Positions 29,060 through 37,623 of a stretch of 62,178 nucleotides of DNA are shown here, in pieces. Made by a program: the position numbers and the translations under genes. The stretch is taken from assembly GCA_902605365.1 (NCBI GenBank), contig CACLCM010000007.1, forward strand, positions 1-62,178, given 5' to 3'. Numbering within the stretch: position 1 is the stretch's first letter; each line of letters opens with the position of its first letter. The DNA is from an uncultured Candidatus Poseidoniales archaeon (lineage in GTDB: Archaea > Thermoplasmatota > Poseidoniia > Poseidoniales > Poseidoniaceae). The notes beneath the pieces were generated by a model. That model was not told where the DNA came from and did no database searches. It was given only the letters and a program-made list of their open reading frames with translations.

Positions 29060-29350
29060 TCACTCCAGTGGTTTGAGATGCTCCGGGCGAGCAACTACTG
29101 TCTTCTGCATATTACCGTCTTTTACAGCAACAACCCATGCTTTACCTTGGCGTCCCTGGATGAAACCAGTTCTTCCTTGGAATCTGCGGTGAGGCATTCC
29201 CATCTGCTGACCACCATCTAAAATGATAGCAACACGGTCGCCTTCAGCATACTCGTGCATAATGCGTGCGATGCTTATACGTCCTCTTTGGTGACGTCCT
29301 CTTCGTAGAATTCTACGGGTACCTTGGCGTTGGCCTTTGGACTTCTGCAT
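29060..29350 (-). CDS. rpl21e: 50S ribosomal protein L21e
   Basis: 96 residues from the ATG at 29350. The basic N-terminus GQRQGTRRILRR and the SH3-like end (GMPHRRFQGRTGFIQGRQGK) identify archaeal L21e. It heads the L21e-RpoF-DUF655-KsgA unit. Confidence 0.94.
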   Translation of the reverse strand: MQKSKGQRQGTRRILRRGRHQRGRISIARIMHEYAEGDRVAIILDGGQQMGMPHRRFQGRTGFIQGRQGKAWVVAVKDGNMQKTVVARPEHLKPLE

Positions 29351-29436
29351 GTGATTCACATTCCCGCTTCACGTGTCATAAGACCATTAGAAGCAACCTG
29401 CCGACCTGCCCGACCCATATAAGCACCGCGACGCGC

Positions 29437-31128
29437 TTAATCTGCATGAATATCGGCTACATCGAGCCATTCGACTGTGCATTTCGCCTTGATCAGAGAT
29501 GCAATTGAGGGCTGAGTTCGCCCGCCATCACCATGCACTGTTTCCTTGACATATGTGCCAGATTCGCACCTTAAGCTAAATTCAGCATGCATTACACCGT
29601 CTGAATCGATTGTCACCGATGGGTTCGAAGTTTCTATCACCTTTCTCTTGCGGATTTTATCTGCACGACGGTGAGCAACACGCTCCGGAGTCCTTTGCGC
29701 AAGAGTACATCCTTGCAACTTTTCCATTATTTCGAGAACATAATCTTGGTCAGGCAGAGGTAATTTTTCCTCTTGGTTGTTGACTAAGCGTTCCACTAGA
29801 ACATCCTTGGTTCCACTTTTTGCTAGACCTCTCTCTTTACATAAAGCGGTTAATTCCGCTTTCTTTAGTGTGGAATAGTCAATTTCAGGTTCTGGTTCTG
29901 GCTTGACTTCTCTCTTCTTTCCTCGATGATGGTCTCGTCGACGACGATTTCGGTCTTGGTTATTCTTCGGCACCTCCAAAACCTGAGTCAGAACATCCAA
30001 CTCTGTTTGAGTCAGTTGCTCAATTCGGTATAGAATGGTGTAGGATTTCTCTGCAGGTGTGTCTTTGACACGAACTACTTCGCTGCGGTTGGAAGGGCGC
30101 ATGTCGCTTACTTCGAGCTGACCATCAGATGCTTCGTTGATTAGTTTCATAATCATCTCACTATCGATTTCTCTCTTCATTGGACGCTTCATTTCGATTA
30201 CAAATGGGCGGCCTCTGCCTAGACACCTGACATCGATATCCTCCCTTCCCATGCCGTGGAAGGCATGTTCCTTGCTGCCAAATATTTCCAACAATGGGTC
30301 CCCAATTAAGCCCTGGACCGAGGATTGGTATTGCAGACCTGTCTGGTCACATTTTTGACATCCTCTACCTTTACATGAACGGCAAGGCCACTTTGTCTGA
30401 GGGATACCACGAGCCAATTTCCGATATCGCCCATAGACATAATGCGAGCGAATATCAAGTTCAACTGTGAGTGTTAAAACATCGATTAATGCAAGTATCT
30501 CCGGTTTATCGATGACTAACTTTACACCAAAATCAATTTCTTTTAGTTGGCGAGCAACCTCTTCCACCAAACTTGATTTCAGAGGGGCTGAGCCGCCGGC
30601 GCCAAATCGCTTACGCAGATGGTCTTCTGCCTCAGTTTGGTCTTTAGGAATTCTAGCACCTAACTGCAGACGGAAACACTCTCTTTCACCTACTGCTTCT
30701 TTGATTAATTCTGCTAACAATGACGCCTCTTCGAATAAATTTTCACAGAATGGACAAAGTGGTTCACTTTCTCTAGCCTGGGCCATAGTTGAATCTCCTT
30801 CAATAACAGAAGCACGGATCTCGATTCCCGATTCTAAATTAGATTGGCTGAATCTCTTCTTGCCTCCAACCCGGCCTAAGCAATGATTACAGGTTCCTAT
30901 CCGGACTAGATGTTTCAAACCTGCAGGTCGAGGAGCCGGTGGTATTTCTTCATCACCTGTATCAAGTTGTAATTCTTCATCTTCCCAAATTGGTTCAGCA
31001 GTCAATTCTGGTTCATTTCCACCTTCATCCCAAAGTGAATAATCAGTAGACCCAAAGCCAGTATTAGCATATGACATCCAATCCTCGTCTTCTTCAGGAC
31101 TATCCTTTGAAGCATCCTTATCTGACAT
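29437..31128 (-). CDS. pus10: tRNA pseudouridine synthase Pus10 with an inserted SAP-like domain
   Basis: 563 residues from the ATG at 31128 behind GGTGAT. It makes pseudouridine at tRNA positions 54/55. The N-terminal part has Cys pairs CNHC and CPFC, typical of Pus10's accessory domain. The catalytic region has HAFHGMGREDIDVRCLGRGR with the nucleophilic Asp, then PFVIEMKRP. An insertion rich in Arg/Lys (about 400) and a SAP-like motif (residues about 417-450, YSTLKKAELTALCKERGLAK) separates catalytic segments. I know of no SAP domain in standard Pus10. The C-terminal SGTYVKETVHGDGGRTQPS is normal. Confidence 0.9.
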   Translation of the reverse strand: MSDKDASKDSPEEDEDWMSYANTGFGSTDYSLWDEGGNEPELTAEPIWEDEELQLDTGDEEIPPAPRPAGLKHLVRIGTCNHCLGRVGGKKRFSQSNLESGIEIRASVIEGDSTMAQARESEPLCPFCENLFEEASLLAELIKEAVGERECFRLQLGARIPKDQTEAEDHLRKRFGAGGSAPLKSSLVEEVARQLKEIDFGVKLVIDKPEILALIDVLTLTVELDIRSHYVYGRYRKLARGIPQTKWPCRSCKGRGCQKCDQTGLQYQSSVQGLIGDPLLEIFGSKEHAFHGMGREDIDVRCLGRGRPFVIEMKRPMKREIDSEMIMKLINEASDGQLEVSDMRPSNRSEVVRVKDTPAEKSYTILYRIEQLTQTELDVLTQVLEVPKNNQDRNRRRRDHHRGKKREVKPEPEPEIDYSTLKKAELTALCKERGLAKSGTKDVLVERLVNNQEEKLPLPDQDYVLEIMEKLQGCTLAQRTPERVAHRRADKIRKRKVIETSNPSVTIDSDGVMHAEFSLRCESGTYVKETVHGDGGRTQPSIASLIKAKCTVEWLDVADIHAD

Positions 31129-31250
31129 AATATCACCATTCCAAGATGGGGCCAACCCCGAACTGGAACGCTTCGGGGACCGGCCACCCCCTCAAAACCT
31201 CTTCCTTGCAAATGCGATTATTCAAGAACCACCGACGCCGGTTCAATTCT

Positions 31251-32435
31251 ATGGCAGGGGAACCAGTCGAGGTCGGGCAGTATGTGTCCCTTGCTCGCAA
31301 AGCGCTTGTCAATGACCCATATCTCGCTAATGCAGCCATAATTGGTGAGTTAACCAAACTGACTTTGGCTCGTTCTGGTCATGCGTATTTCACTCTAACC
31401 GACAACAATGGTTCGATAGATTGCGTATTTTTTGGCGGAAACAATTCCTTCATCTCTCAAGAAATAAAAGAAGGCTCCAAATTAGTCGCTCTAGGCGGCA
31501 TTGATGTCTATGTGAAAACAGGCAGGATGCAGTTCAAAGCAAGTCGTGTTCAGCCGGTCAAAAGCATCGGAGAGATGGAGAGAATTAGGCAGGAACTTAT
31601 CGTGAAATGGAGAGAGGATGGAACGATGGATAGAGTTCGCCTCGAAGCACCTCTTATCCCGAAAAGGCTGCACATAATTACTGGAGAAGGGAGTGCTGCT
31701 CTCGCCGATATGGAGCGATTAATCGCCGACCGATGGCCGGGATTCTCATACACTGTAATCCCTGTTCTAGTTCAGGGGAGTCAATCACCTGGTGAAATTG
31801 TTCGTGCATTAAAGGCAGCAGGAAAGAGCGCAGATTTGATTATTTTAGGAAGAGGTGGAGGCTCGCCTGAAGATCTCTGGTCGTTTAATCTAGAGTCGGT
31901 CTGTAAAGCGATTATCGATTGCCCAGTGCCTGTAGTGAGTGCAGTAGGCCATGAATCTGATTTCCTGGTGAGTGACATGATCGCTGACATTAGAGCGTCA
32001 ACCCCATCAAATGCAATCGAGAGAGTCATTCCGATAAAACAAGAATTACTAGCATTGATTTCACAAGCAGGAGATAGAGTTGATTTCGCTATCGACAGAA
32101 TATTCTCTAAGCAAAATGAAAGAATTTCAAATATTGTTATTCGTCTAAGTGCCGCTCCTATGCGAGGAATTTCAAATGCCAAATTGAAGAGAAGCCAAAT
32201 TGGTAATCGTATCAATTCTGCGGTGGATAGATTCTTCATGTCACAAAAAAATCGCATTACGGCATTTGATTCCATACTCACATCTACCAATCCAACCAGA
32301 GTTCTAGACCGTGGCTATTCTATGGCCATAAACGAGGAAGGCATCCCTATTACAAGCGTAGTGGGATTGAAGTCAGGAGACTCTCTAACTGTGGTATTGA
32401 AGGATGGAAGAGTACAAACTGAGGTGAAGGAATGA
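31251..32435 (+). CDS. xseA: Exonuclease VII large subunit
   Basis: 394 residues from the ATG at 31251. An OB-fold (VGQYVSLARKALVNDPYLAN then GELTKLTLARSGHAYFTL) is followed by the catalytic domain (ITGEGSAALADMERLI, ILGRGGGSPEDLWSFN, VSAVGHESDFLVSD) and a helical stalk. Exonuclease VII degrades single-stranded DNA from both ends. It is a bacterial enzyme, so its presence with xseB points to transfer from bacteria. It is divergent from pus10 with a spacer of about 120 bp. Confidence 0.93.
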   Translation: MAGEPVEVGQYVSLARKALVNDPYLANAAIIGELTKLTLARSGHAYFTLTDNNGSIDCVFFGGNNSFISQEIKEGSKLVALGGIDVYVKTGRMQFKASRVQPVKSIGEMERIRQELIVKWREDGTMDRVRLEAPLIPKRLHIITGEGSAALADMERLIADRWPGFSYTVIPVLVQGSQSPGEIVRALKAAGKSADLIILGRGGGSPEDLWSFNLESVCKAIIDCPVPVVSAVGHESDFLVSDMIADIRASTPSNAIERVIPIKQELLALISQAGDRVDFAIDRIFSKQNERISNIVIRLSAAPMRGISNAKLKRSQIGNRINSAVDRFFMSQKNRITAFDSILTSTNPTRVLDRGYSMAINEEGIPITSVVGLKSGDSLTVVLKDGRVQTEVKE

Positions 32436-32617
32436 GTTATGCAGAATCTATGAAGAGATTAGAAGAAATTGTTGCTGCTTTAGAAGCAGGTGGGACCGAA
32501 CTAGATGAAACACTCAAGTTATTCGAAGAGGGCTCGAAGCTACTCAAAGAATGTAAGAATGAGTTGACTGCAGCAGAAGGTAAGGTCGAGAAATTGCGTC
32601 TAGAAGATGTAGAGTGA
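32432..32617 (+). CDS. xseB: Exonuclease VII small subunit
   Basis: 61 residues, slightly short for the family. The two-helix signature SYAESMKRLEEIVAALEAGG with LDETLKLFEEGSKLLKECK is clear. Multiple copies coat the XseA stalk and regulate the nuclease. It overlaps the xseA stop in ATGA, giving balanced translation. Confidence 0.93.
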   Translation: MSYAESMKRLEEIVAALEAGGTELDETLKLFEEGSKLLKECKNELTAAEGKVEKLRLEDVE

Positions 32618-32684
32618 AATCTACATTGACCGGTTTGATAAACGAACGTTTTTGACAGGCAATACCAGACATCAATCTGAAAGC

Positions 32685-32804
32685 ATGGAAGAAGAATGGA
32701 ATGATTTGGCTCAAAGCGAGAAGGATGAGCCTAAATTAGTGACTCAAGTTATTCTCATTGTAGTTGTTGCAGTCATGGTAATGGTGTTCTTCCTAGGAAT
32801 GTGA
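32685..32804 (+). CDS. Small single-helix membrane protein
   Basis: 39 residues: an acidic 16-residue start (MEEEWNDLAQSEKDEPK) and one C-terminal hydrophobic helix (VTQVILIVVVAVMVMVFFLG). It lies 67 nt after xseB and just before the single-subunit polymerase. The clean topology supports a gene; the function is unknown. Confidence 0.55.
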   Translation: MEEEWNDLAQSEKDEPKLVTQVILIVVVAVMVMVFFLGM

Positions 32805-32826
32805 TTACGACATCGTTCAGAATTAG

Positions 32827-32834
32827 TTAATAAT
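32827..32834 (+). promoter_or_regulatory. Archaeal TATA-like box of the single-subunit RNA polymerase gene
   Basis: TTAATAAT is centred about 25 nt before the ATG at 32855, the normal spacing for an archaeal TATA box on a leaderless transcript. No ribosome-binding site precedes the ATG, in agreement. The CACATAACAC element found downstream is absent here, so the host multisubunit polymerase probably transcribes this gene. Confidence 0.45.
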
Positions 32835-32854
32835 CTTCCAGCAGTAGAACTCTT

Positions 32855-35800
32855 ATGGGGCATGATAATAACGTGGATTATTACCCCTTTCCCAATGACA
32901 TTAGCCTAATTGGTAACAATGGTGAAAGGTACCCTGTTCCAGAAAAAAGCCGAGATTGGTTTGAATGGATGACAAAGGAATTGATTGAGAAGAAAATTTG
33001 TTCAGAGGAGATATTGGTAGAAAGAAGAGAACTTTCACCTTTTTTCTCAACTGAGGAAAACTCAATCGGATACTTTGGTCAAGATAAAATTGAATACAAA
33101 TATTTGCACCGTATAAAAACCGAGCCAGGGCATAATTACATCTATCGTGTATGGCTTCAATTTCTTTACGATGAGATGGTGATTGGGAAGAGATCTCCAA
33201 GGGTTTTAAGATTAGCATCGCGCGGAGATGAAGATGCAAATGCCCTCCAAAAATGGGACGAACTTTCGGAAGAAATTTCTGAATTTGTATCAAACTCGTT
33301 ACAAAAACACCATGACGGGTATGTCCTAAAAGATATTTTATTGTTATCGCAAAATAAACGATTCAATATTTTTGAAGATAGGGATTATAATTCATATTCT
33401 TTAATCGATAGGATTGCAAGAAGAACCGTTAGAGCTTTGATATCGGACTCCAAAGAGAAAGAAACCACAGAATGGTCTGTATATGAGAAAATGGACAAAG
33501 AGGACCTGTATTCGTGGCTTGAAGAAAATAGTGAAAAGGATGAATATAAGAGTGATGATTTTTCGAAAAAGACTGAGATAATAATAACCCTTATTGATAA
33601 AGAAATCAAGCCACCAAATTATGATTTGATAAAGAAAAATAGTCGATGCTTACCAAACCCTATCTTTGTCAATAAAATGGTGAATTATATCCAATCCCAA
33701 TTGAAACAAGAAAAAGAAAGTCATGATACAGATTTCGGAGAAGTGGTTTCAATTGTACCAGGGATGACAATGAAAATGCCTGAACAAATGCCTGCTAAGA
33801 TACGTAGAATGTTCTATGATGAAAAGCCTCAATTCGGTGTACTCAATATCGAAGGGAAGAATAATCCTACGTGGGTTAAAAATTCATTGGATTGGAGGAT
33901 AAGAAAGGGTTCAGAACATTTGGCTTATGAGATTCTAAGAATCTTAGTTTGTGAATTGAAATGGATCACCCTCGAGAAGGGAGAGCATGAAGATTTGGAA
34001 GTTCATTATAGTAATGACACATCTGATAAAATCAAACAAACGATGAAAAAGGAGTCTCATATACCCACCATGATTTATTTTACTGAGAAACTTAGTGACC
34101 TCATACCTTCAGGGTATAGTGAAGTTAGAGGACAAAGTCCAGCATTTGATATTGAGAAGCATGGAGATGAAGAGCATCCCTTATTTCGATTCATGGCATC
34201 TTCCACTAAACGATGGATGTATTGTGAGCCAGAAGATCACCAGCCAGGTAGTAATGGCGGATTCATTAATCCCAGATCTAGAGAAAGCATATTGGGTTCT
34301 AAAGGTCTTGAAAAATTATACAACATCAAACTCAGATTCGCAGGGAAATACATTCCTAAATCAAAAGAAGAGTGGGATGAAAACTGGCCTAAAAGAACTG
34401 AGATTGGTGATGATGTTTGTAATGCTCTAAATAATTTACAGAAAACTCAGTGGGAAGTGAATTTAGACCTACTTGATGTAATAACCGATGGTTTCAAAAT
34501 AACACATGACAGGATAGAATATGGTAAAGGAAACAATAAAATTGAATTGAAGAAATTTATCACAGAAATTTTTAATCCGCCTGAAGAAAAGGCTGTCAAA
34601 TTGCCCAAATTCAGGGCCAAAGAAATTGAAGCAGAGATTAAAATTAGAAAGAAAGATTTTGAAAGTATTTTATCTTCATGTTTCAAAGCGATAAGAAATG
34701 GCGACAATGTATTTTGGCATCCATGGGCGTGCGATTGGAGAGGTCGACTCTATACCATTAACAACACTCTTAGTCCTCAAGGAGGCGACTTTAACAAGGC
34801 AATTATACGGTTCAAGGAATGGAAGCCACTGGGAGAGCAAGGATGGAAATGGTTCAAAGTTCATGTTTGTAATTTGATGTCAGACCTTGATTTTAGGGAT
34901 TATTTTTCTAATTCGGAAAGTGGACTATCTTGGGATGAACCAAATCGATACAAGAAGGCCTCTTTTGATAGCAGAGCAGATTGGACTGAAAGAAACCAAA
35001 AGGCGATACTGCACATTTGTTCAAACCTCGAAGACCCTGAAGTGCTTGAAACGTTGGAATTCACTCTGGATGGGATTTTGAAACCAAAAGGTGAAACATT
35101 CCAAAGGTTATCAGTAATTTTAGAATTTAGAAGAATCCTTGAAGAAGTCGAAGACAAAAAGGTAAGTTGGGCTGACGTGAAATCGGGGATGCCGATTCAT
35201 CTAGATGCATCTTGTAATGGATTCCAACATGCAGCAGCACTGCTTGAAAATGAAAGCCTCGCTAAAAAGGTGAACCTCCTTATGCCAGATAGCGTTGATT
35301 CTAAGGCAAACGACCTGTATGGCGAAATTGCAGAGTTTGCAGCTAATGAATACAAACATGGCGGAAGAAACTTTTCTAAATTAAGAAAATTCGTTGAAAG
35401 TTACCAAGATGCATTAGGCCTCGATGATGAGCATATTGAACAAATTTCTGAAATTTTTAACAGAAGTTTGGTCAAAAGACCGACTATTGCAGTTGGTTAT
35501 GGTGCAAGTAATTTAGATAATTACCTAGGCATAATTAGCGGAAAAGAGGGCGCCCCACCTGCAGAAGATAATTTCAGAATTTCCGATTGGAAATACACTT
35601 ATGGATTTGATGAAAAGGATAAAAAAGAATACGCTAAAATGGGAGTAACTAAACCAGGAGATTACAATGATTCATTGAAAAGTTGGTTGCTTAAACATAG
35701 ACCCGGTGAAGATTATAGTAAGTGGGATCGGAAAAAATTAACAAACAAACTCATCGAATATAGGATAAACTCTCCGAAAAAACACCAGTGTGAAAAGTGC

Positions 35801-36754
35801 AAAGTGAATAAGGAAACTATGAATGATTTGCGCAGACATATCACATCGGTGCATAAAGTACAAGTTTGGCATCCTGAATCTCCGTTGTACAAATCTGCAC
35901 TAAAATATATCACGGACAAAATTGATGACCGCTCATGGCCTTCTAAACTGCAACTTAAGTTTGCGACAGCTACTGCAAAGGACATTATGAAAGCAATCAA
36001 AGAGGTGACCGATGATTCATTCGTTGAGATCGGTAAAGAACGAATTAGGAAAATTCAGGATGATTTGCTAAAAAAACAAAAGTTGTTGTCCTGGAAGGTT
36101 TTGGACAACAATGGAGTTTCAATAAATCATTATAAAACTCAAAATGGTGAACCGGATAATATTAGATCTGGCGATGAAAAATTACGGGGGGATTTGATCC
36201 TTGCTTATGCATTTTTGCATCCTAACAAAAGTGATGATTGGGACGAAATAGTGTTAGAAGAGAATATTCCCGAAGTAAAGCCCTATGCTTATCTTGCAAA
36301 GAAACTCCTGAAAGAACTAATGGTAAAGGTCGATGATGGAATGCATGAATCTAAACTTCCTAAGGCGGAGAAATTTATCGATAGCATGTTCAAAATAGGA
36401 TTTACTATTAAGACTAATAGAGATGAAAAAATACATGTTGAAGACGATGATTACAAATCTGGATCCATCGCTAATTTCGTCCATTCCTTGGATGCAGCAC
36501 ACATGAGGAATGTCATCAATTCAATGGCTAAGAGTGGAATCGACAGTTTCTGGTCAGTCCACGATAGTTTTGGCACTCATGCCGCAGACATTGGAAAAAT
36601 GCGAGAAATTATCAAGACTGAATTTGTAAATCTTCACGAAGGTAGAAACATCAACTGGTGGTGTAAACATATGTACCTAGAAAGTGTTCAAGACGATATT
36701 GATGGAACCCTAAATTTAGATGATGTATTAGAATCACAATTCTTAGTAGGATAA
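32855..36754 (+). CDS. Single-subunit (T7-like) DNA-directed RNA polymerase with zinc-finger insertion
   Basis: 1299 residues against 883 in T7. The T7-type core is collinear: QKTQWEVN (529-536); FWHPWACDWRGRLYTINNT then SPQGGDF (DWRGR 627-631); motif A HLDASCNGFQHAAALLENE with D784 (T7 D537); motif B KRPTIAVGYGAS with K874 and Y882 (T7 K631, Y639); FVHSLDAAHMRN with H1216 (T7 H784); motif C VHDSFGTHAAD with D1237 (T7 D812); and the end LESQFLVG. All catalytic residues are kept, so it should be active. About 350 residues separate motifs B and C (about 170 in T7), and this stretch holds a C2H2 finger (C979, C982, H995, H1000). The N-terminal 500 residues are unrecognised. It is A/T-richer than the core genes, suggesting transfer. 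Confidence 0.95.
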   Translation: MGHDNNVDYYPFPNDISLIGNNGERYPVPEKSRDWFEWMTKELIEKKICSEEILVERRELSPFFSTEENSIGYFGQDKIEYKYLHRIKTEPGHNYIYRVWLQFLYDEMVIGKRSPRVLRLASRGDEDANALQKWDELSEEISEFVSNSLQKHHDGYVLKDILLLSQNKRFNIFEDRDYNSYSLIDRIARRTVRALISDSKEKETTEWSVYEKMDKEDLYSWLEENSEKDEYKSDDFSKKTEIIITLIDKEIKPPNYDLIKKNSRCLPNPIFVNKMVNYIQSQLKQEKESHDTDFGEVVSIVPGMTMKMPEQMPAKIRRMFYDEKPQFGVLNIEGKNNPTWVKNSLDWRIRKGSEHLAYEILRILVCELKWITLEKGEHEDLEVHYSNDTSDKIKQTMKKESHIPTMIYFTEKLSDLIPSGYSEVRGQSPAFDIEKHGDEEHPLFRFMASSTKRWMYCEPEDHQPGSNGGFINPRSRESILGSKGLEKLYNIKLRFAGKYIPKSKEEWDENWPKRTEIGDDVCNALNNLQKTQWEVNLDLLDVITDGFKITHDRIEYGKGNNKIELKKFITEIFNPPEEKAVKLPKFRAKEIEAEIKIRKKDFESILSSCFKAIRNGDNVFWHPWACDWRGRLYTINNTLSPQGGDFNKAIIRFKEWKPLGEQGWKWFKVHVCNLMSDLDFRDYFSNSESGLSWDEPNRYKKASFDSRADWTERNQKAILHICSNLEDPEVLETLEFTLDGILKPKGETFQRLSVILEFRRILEEVEDKKVSWADVKSGMPIHLDASCNGFQHAAALLENESLAKKVNLLMPDSVDSKANDLYGEIAEFAANEYKHGGRNFSKLRKFVESYQDALGLDDEHIEQISEIFNRSLVKRPTIAVGYGASNLDNYLGIISGKEGAPPAEDNFRISDWKYTYGFDEKDKKEYAKMGVTKPGDYNDSLKSWLLKHRPGEDYSKWDRKKLTNKLIEYRINSPKKHQCEKCKVNKETMNDLRRHITSVHKVQVWHPESPLYKSALKYITDKIDDRSWPSKLQLKFATATAKDIMKAIKEVTDDSFVEIGKERIRKIQDDLLKKQKLLSWKVLDNNGVSINHYKTQNGEPDNIRSGDEKLRGDLILAYAFLHPNKSDDWDEIVLEENIPEVKPYAYLAKKLLKELMVKVDDGMHESKLPKAEKFIDSMFKIGFTIKTNRDEKIHVEDDDYKSGSIANFVHSLDAAHMRNVINSMAKSGIDSFWSVHDSFGTHAADIGKMREIIKTEFVNLHEGRNINWWCKHMYLESVQDDIDGTLNLDDVLESQFLVG

Positions 36755-36762
36755 GGGTTGCT

Positions 36763-36780
36763 GCGCCACATAACACATAT
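36763..36780 (+). promoter_or_regulatory. Copy 1 of the CACATAACACATA element, candidate single-subunit-polymerase promoter
   Basis: GCGCCACATAACACATAT begins 9 nt after the polymerase stop codon and ends at the start of a tiny membrane-protein gene. The core ACATAACACATA is shared with copy 2 and nearly with copy 3. Position and strand fit a promoter for the downstream small genes; recognition by the adjacent polymerase is inference. Confidence 0.6.
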
Positions 36781-36787
36781 GGTAAAT

Positions 36788-36898
36788 ATGGGTTTTTTGA
36801 AAATCGTAAAAGAAATTGCAGTAACAACAATTGTAGTAGTAGCTATCTCTACAGCATTCGCACCCTTGTGGATGCTAGCGAATAACTTAGATGAATAG
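36788..36898 (+). CDS. Tiny single-helix membrane protein
   Basis: 36 residues from the ATG at 36788, or 39 from the ATG at 36779. It is almost entirely one hydrophobic helix (IVKEIAVTTIVVVAISTAFA) with an acidic tail. The gene follows copy 1 of the CACATAACACATA element at once, leaving nearly no leader. Confidence 0.5.
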   Translation: MGFLKIVKEIAVTTIVVVAISTAFAPLWMLANNLDE

Positions 36899-36909
36899 GA
36901 GATGAAATA

Positions 36910-37044
36910 ATGAATACATTAGCAGATGCTGTAAGGGCTATTGAATCCTGTACTAAAGCTGAAAGGAATTACCTAAGACTTTGGCTAAATGGAGAGCTTG
37001 ATCAAATTTTTGAAGAAGTAAAGGAGATGAAAACAAATGAATGA
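36910..37044 (+). CDS. Small helical protein, unknown
   Basis: 44 residues, predicted to be mostly helical (LADAVRAIESCTKAERNYLR), charged and soluble. GGAGATGA precedes the ATG. It overlaps the next small gene by 8 nt. No family was recognised. Confidence 0.5.
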   Translation: MNTLADAVRAIESCTKAERNYLRLWLNGELDQIFEEVKEMKTNE

Positions 37045-37144
37045 TTGTGAAAGATGTGGCGTGCAAAAAGGACTATTGGTTTACGATGGTATTTGTCGCG
37101 CATGCAACGATGAACTATTCGTGGTGTTTTGGGAAGGACAGTAG
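37037..37144 (+). CDS. Tiny zinc-ribbon protein
   Basis: 35 residues with two Cys pairs (CERC and CRAC, 17 residues between pairs), a minimal treble-clef or ribbon layout. GGAGATGA lies 10-17 nt upstream. An alternative ATG four bases later is in another frame without Cys pairs. Likely a small nucleic-acid or protein adaptor; function unknown. Confidence 0.5.
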   Translation: MNDCERCGVQKGLLVYDGICRACNDELFVVFWEGQ

Positions 37145-37164
37145 TTCTGACTCTCAACTAAACA

Positions 37165-37268
37165 ACGGAGATTGATCCGTGACTGCAAGGAAAGGACTTG
37201 CATCGTAGAAGACGTAACTCTTCGTTTGCGTATACGCAGGCGTCTAGACATATCGCTTGAATGATGTC
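37165..37268 (+). ncRNA. Intergenic array of hairpins, candidate structured RNA
   Basis: Four successive inverted repeats lie in a 192-nt gap: ACGGA/TCCGT (37165-37180), GCAAG/CTTGC (37185-37201), CGTTTGCG/CGCAGGCG around a TATA loop (37223-37242), and GACAT/ATGTC (37247-37268). They are followed by GTC/GAC around six A's and by the copy-2 hairpin. There is no coding frame. It could be a small RNA, a leader, or a processing/termination zone for transcripts from copy 1. Confidence 0.4.
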
Positions 37269-37295
37269 CAGGTGGGTGCAAAGCCCGTCAAAAAA

Positions 37296-37321
37296 GACGT
37301 ATTACGTCACATAACACATAC
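37296..37321 (+). promoter_or_regulatory. Copy 2 of the CACATAACACATA element with upstream perfect hairpin
   Basis: GACGT-ATT-ACGTC (37296-37308) is a perfect 5-bp dyad immediately followed by ACATAACACATAC. An AAGGTGA ribosome-binding site and ATG follow within 16 nt. Same strand and layout as copies 1 and 3. The hairpin in copy 3 has different bases but the same size and loop length, showing selection on pairing rather than sequence. Confidence 0.62.
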
Positions 37322-37336
37322 ACAAGGTGAGAAAAA

Positions 37337-37468
37337 ATGAGGAAGCATTACCAACAGGCACTAGAAGAACTTGATGCACTTATGGAAGAGGTAAATACTC
37401 TCCGTGAGGGAGATGAAGAGCAAATGAATATGCCCGAAGGAAAAAAAACAAAGGAAGTGAAAAAATGA
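37337..37468 (+). CDS. Small charged helical protein
   Basis: 43 residues, rich in Glu and Lys (YQQALEELDALMEEVNTLRE), probably one long amphipathic helix or coiled coil. AAGGTGA precedes the ATG. The stop overlaps the next start in ATGA. Function unknown. Confidence 0.55.
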   Translation: MRKHYQQALEELDALMEEVNTLREGDEEQMNMPEGKKTKEVKK

Positions 37469-37617
37469 GTGATGAATGGACAATGGAAGATACAAAGAAT
37501 ATTGCAAAGCTGTGCGGCATGATCGGAAAGGGCGTTTTGTTAGGTGGTTTAGGCCTAGCAATCGGTATTCCTTTCCTTGGCTTGCTTTCAGGCGACAAAG
37601 AATACCCCCTGGAGTGA
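37465..37617 (+). CDS. Small Gly-rich single-helix membrane protein
   Basis: 50 residues. A polar start (MSDEWTMEDTKNIAKLCGMI) precedes one Gly/Leu-rich hydrophobic helix (GVLLGGLGLAIGIPFLGLLS). The start overlaps the previous stop in ATGA, so it is coupled to the coiled-coil protein. A holin-like or membrane-anchor role is possible but cannot be shown. Confidence 0.55.
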   Translation: MSDEWTMEDTKNIAKLCGMIGKGVLLGGLGLAIGIPFLGLLSGDKEYPLE

Positions 37618-37623
37618 ATTAAC

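Noticed and set aside
34496-34512. ATAACACATGACAGG inside the polymerase gene as a further promoter copy
   Set aside because: It lacks the CAC before ATAACAC and the upstream dyad, and it encodes ordinary residues of the enzyme; probably chance.
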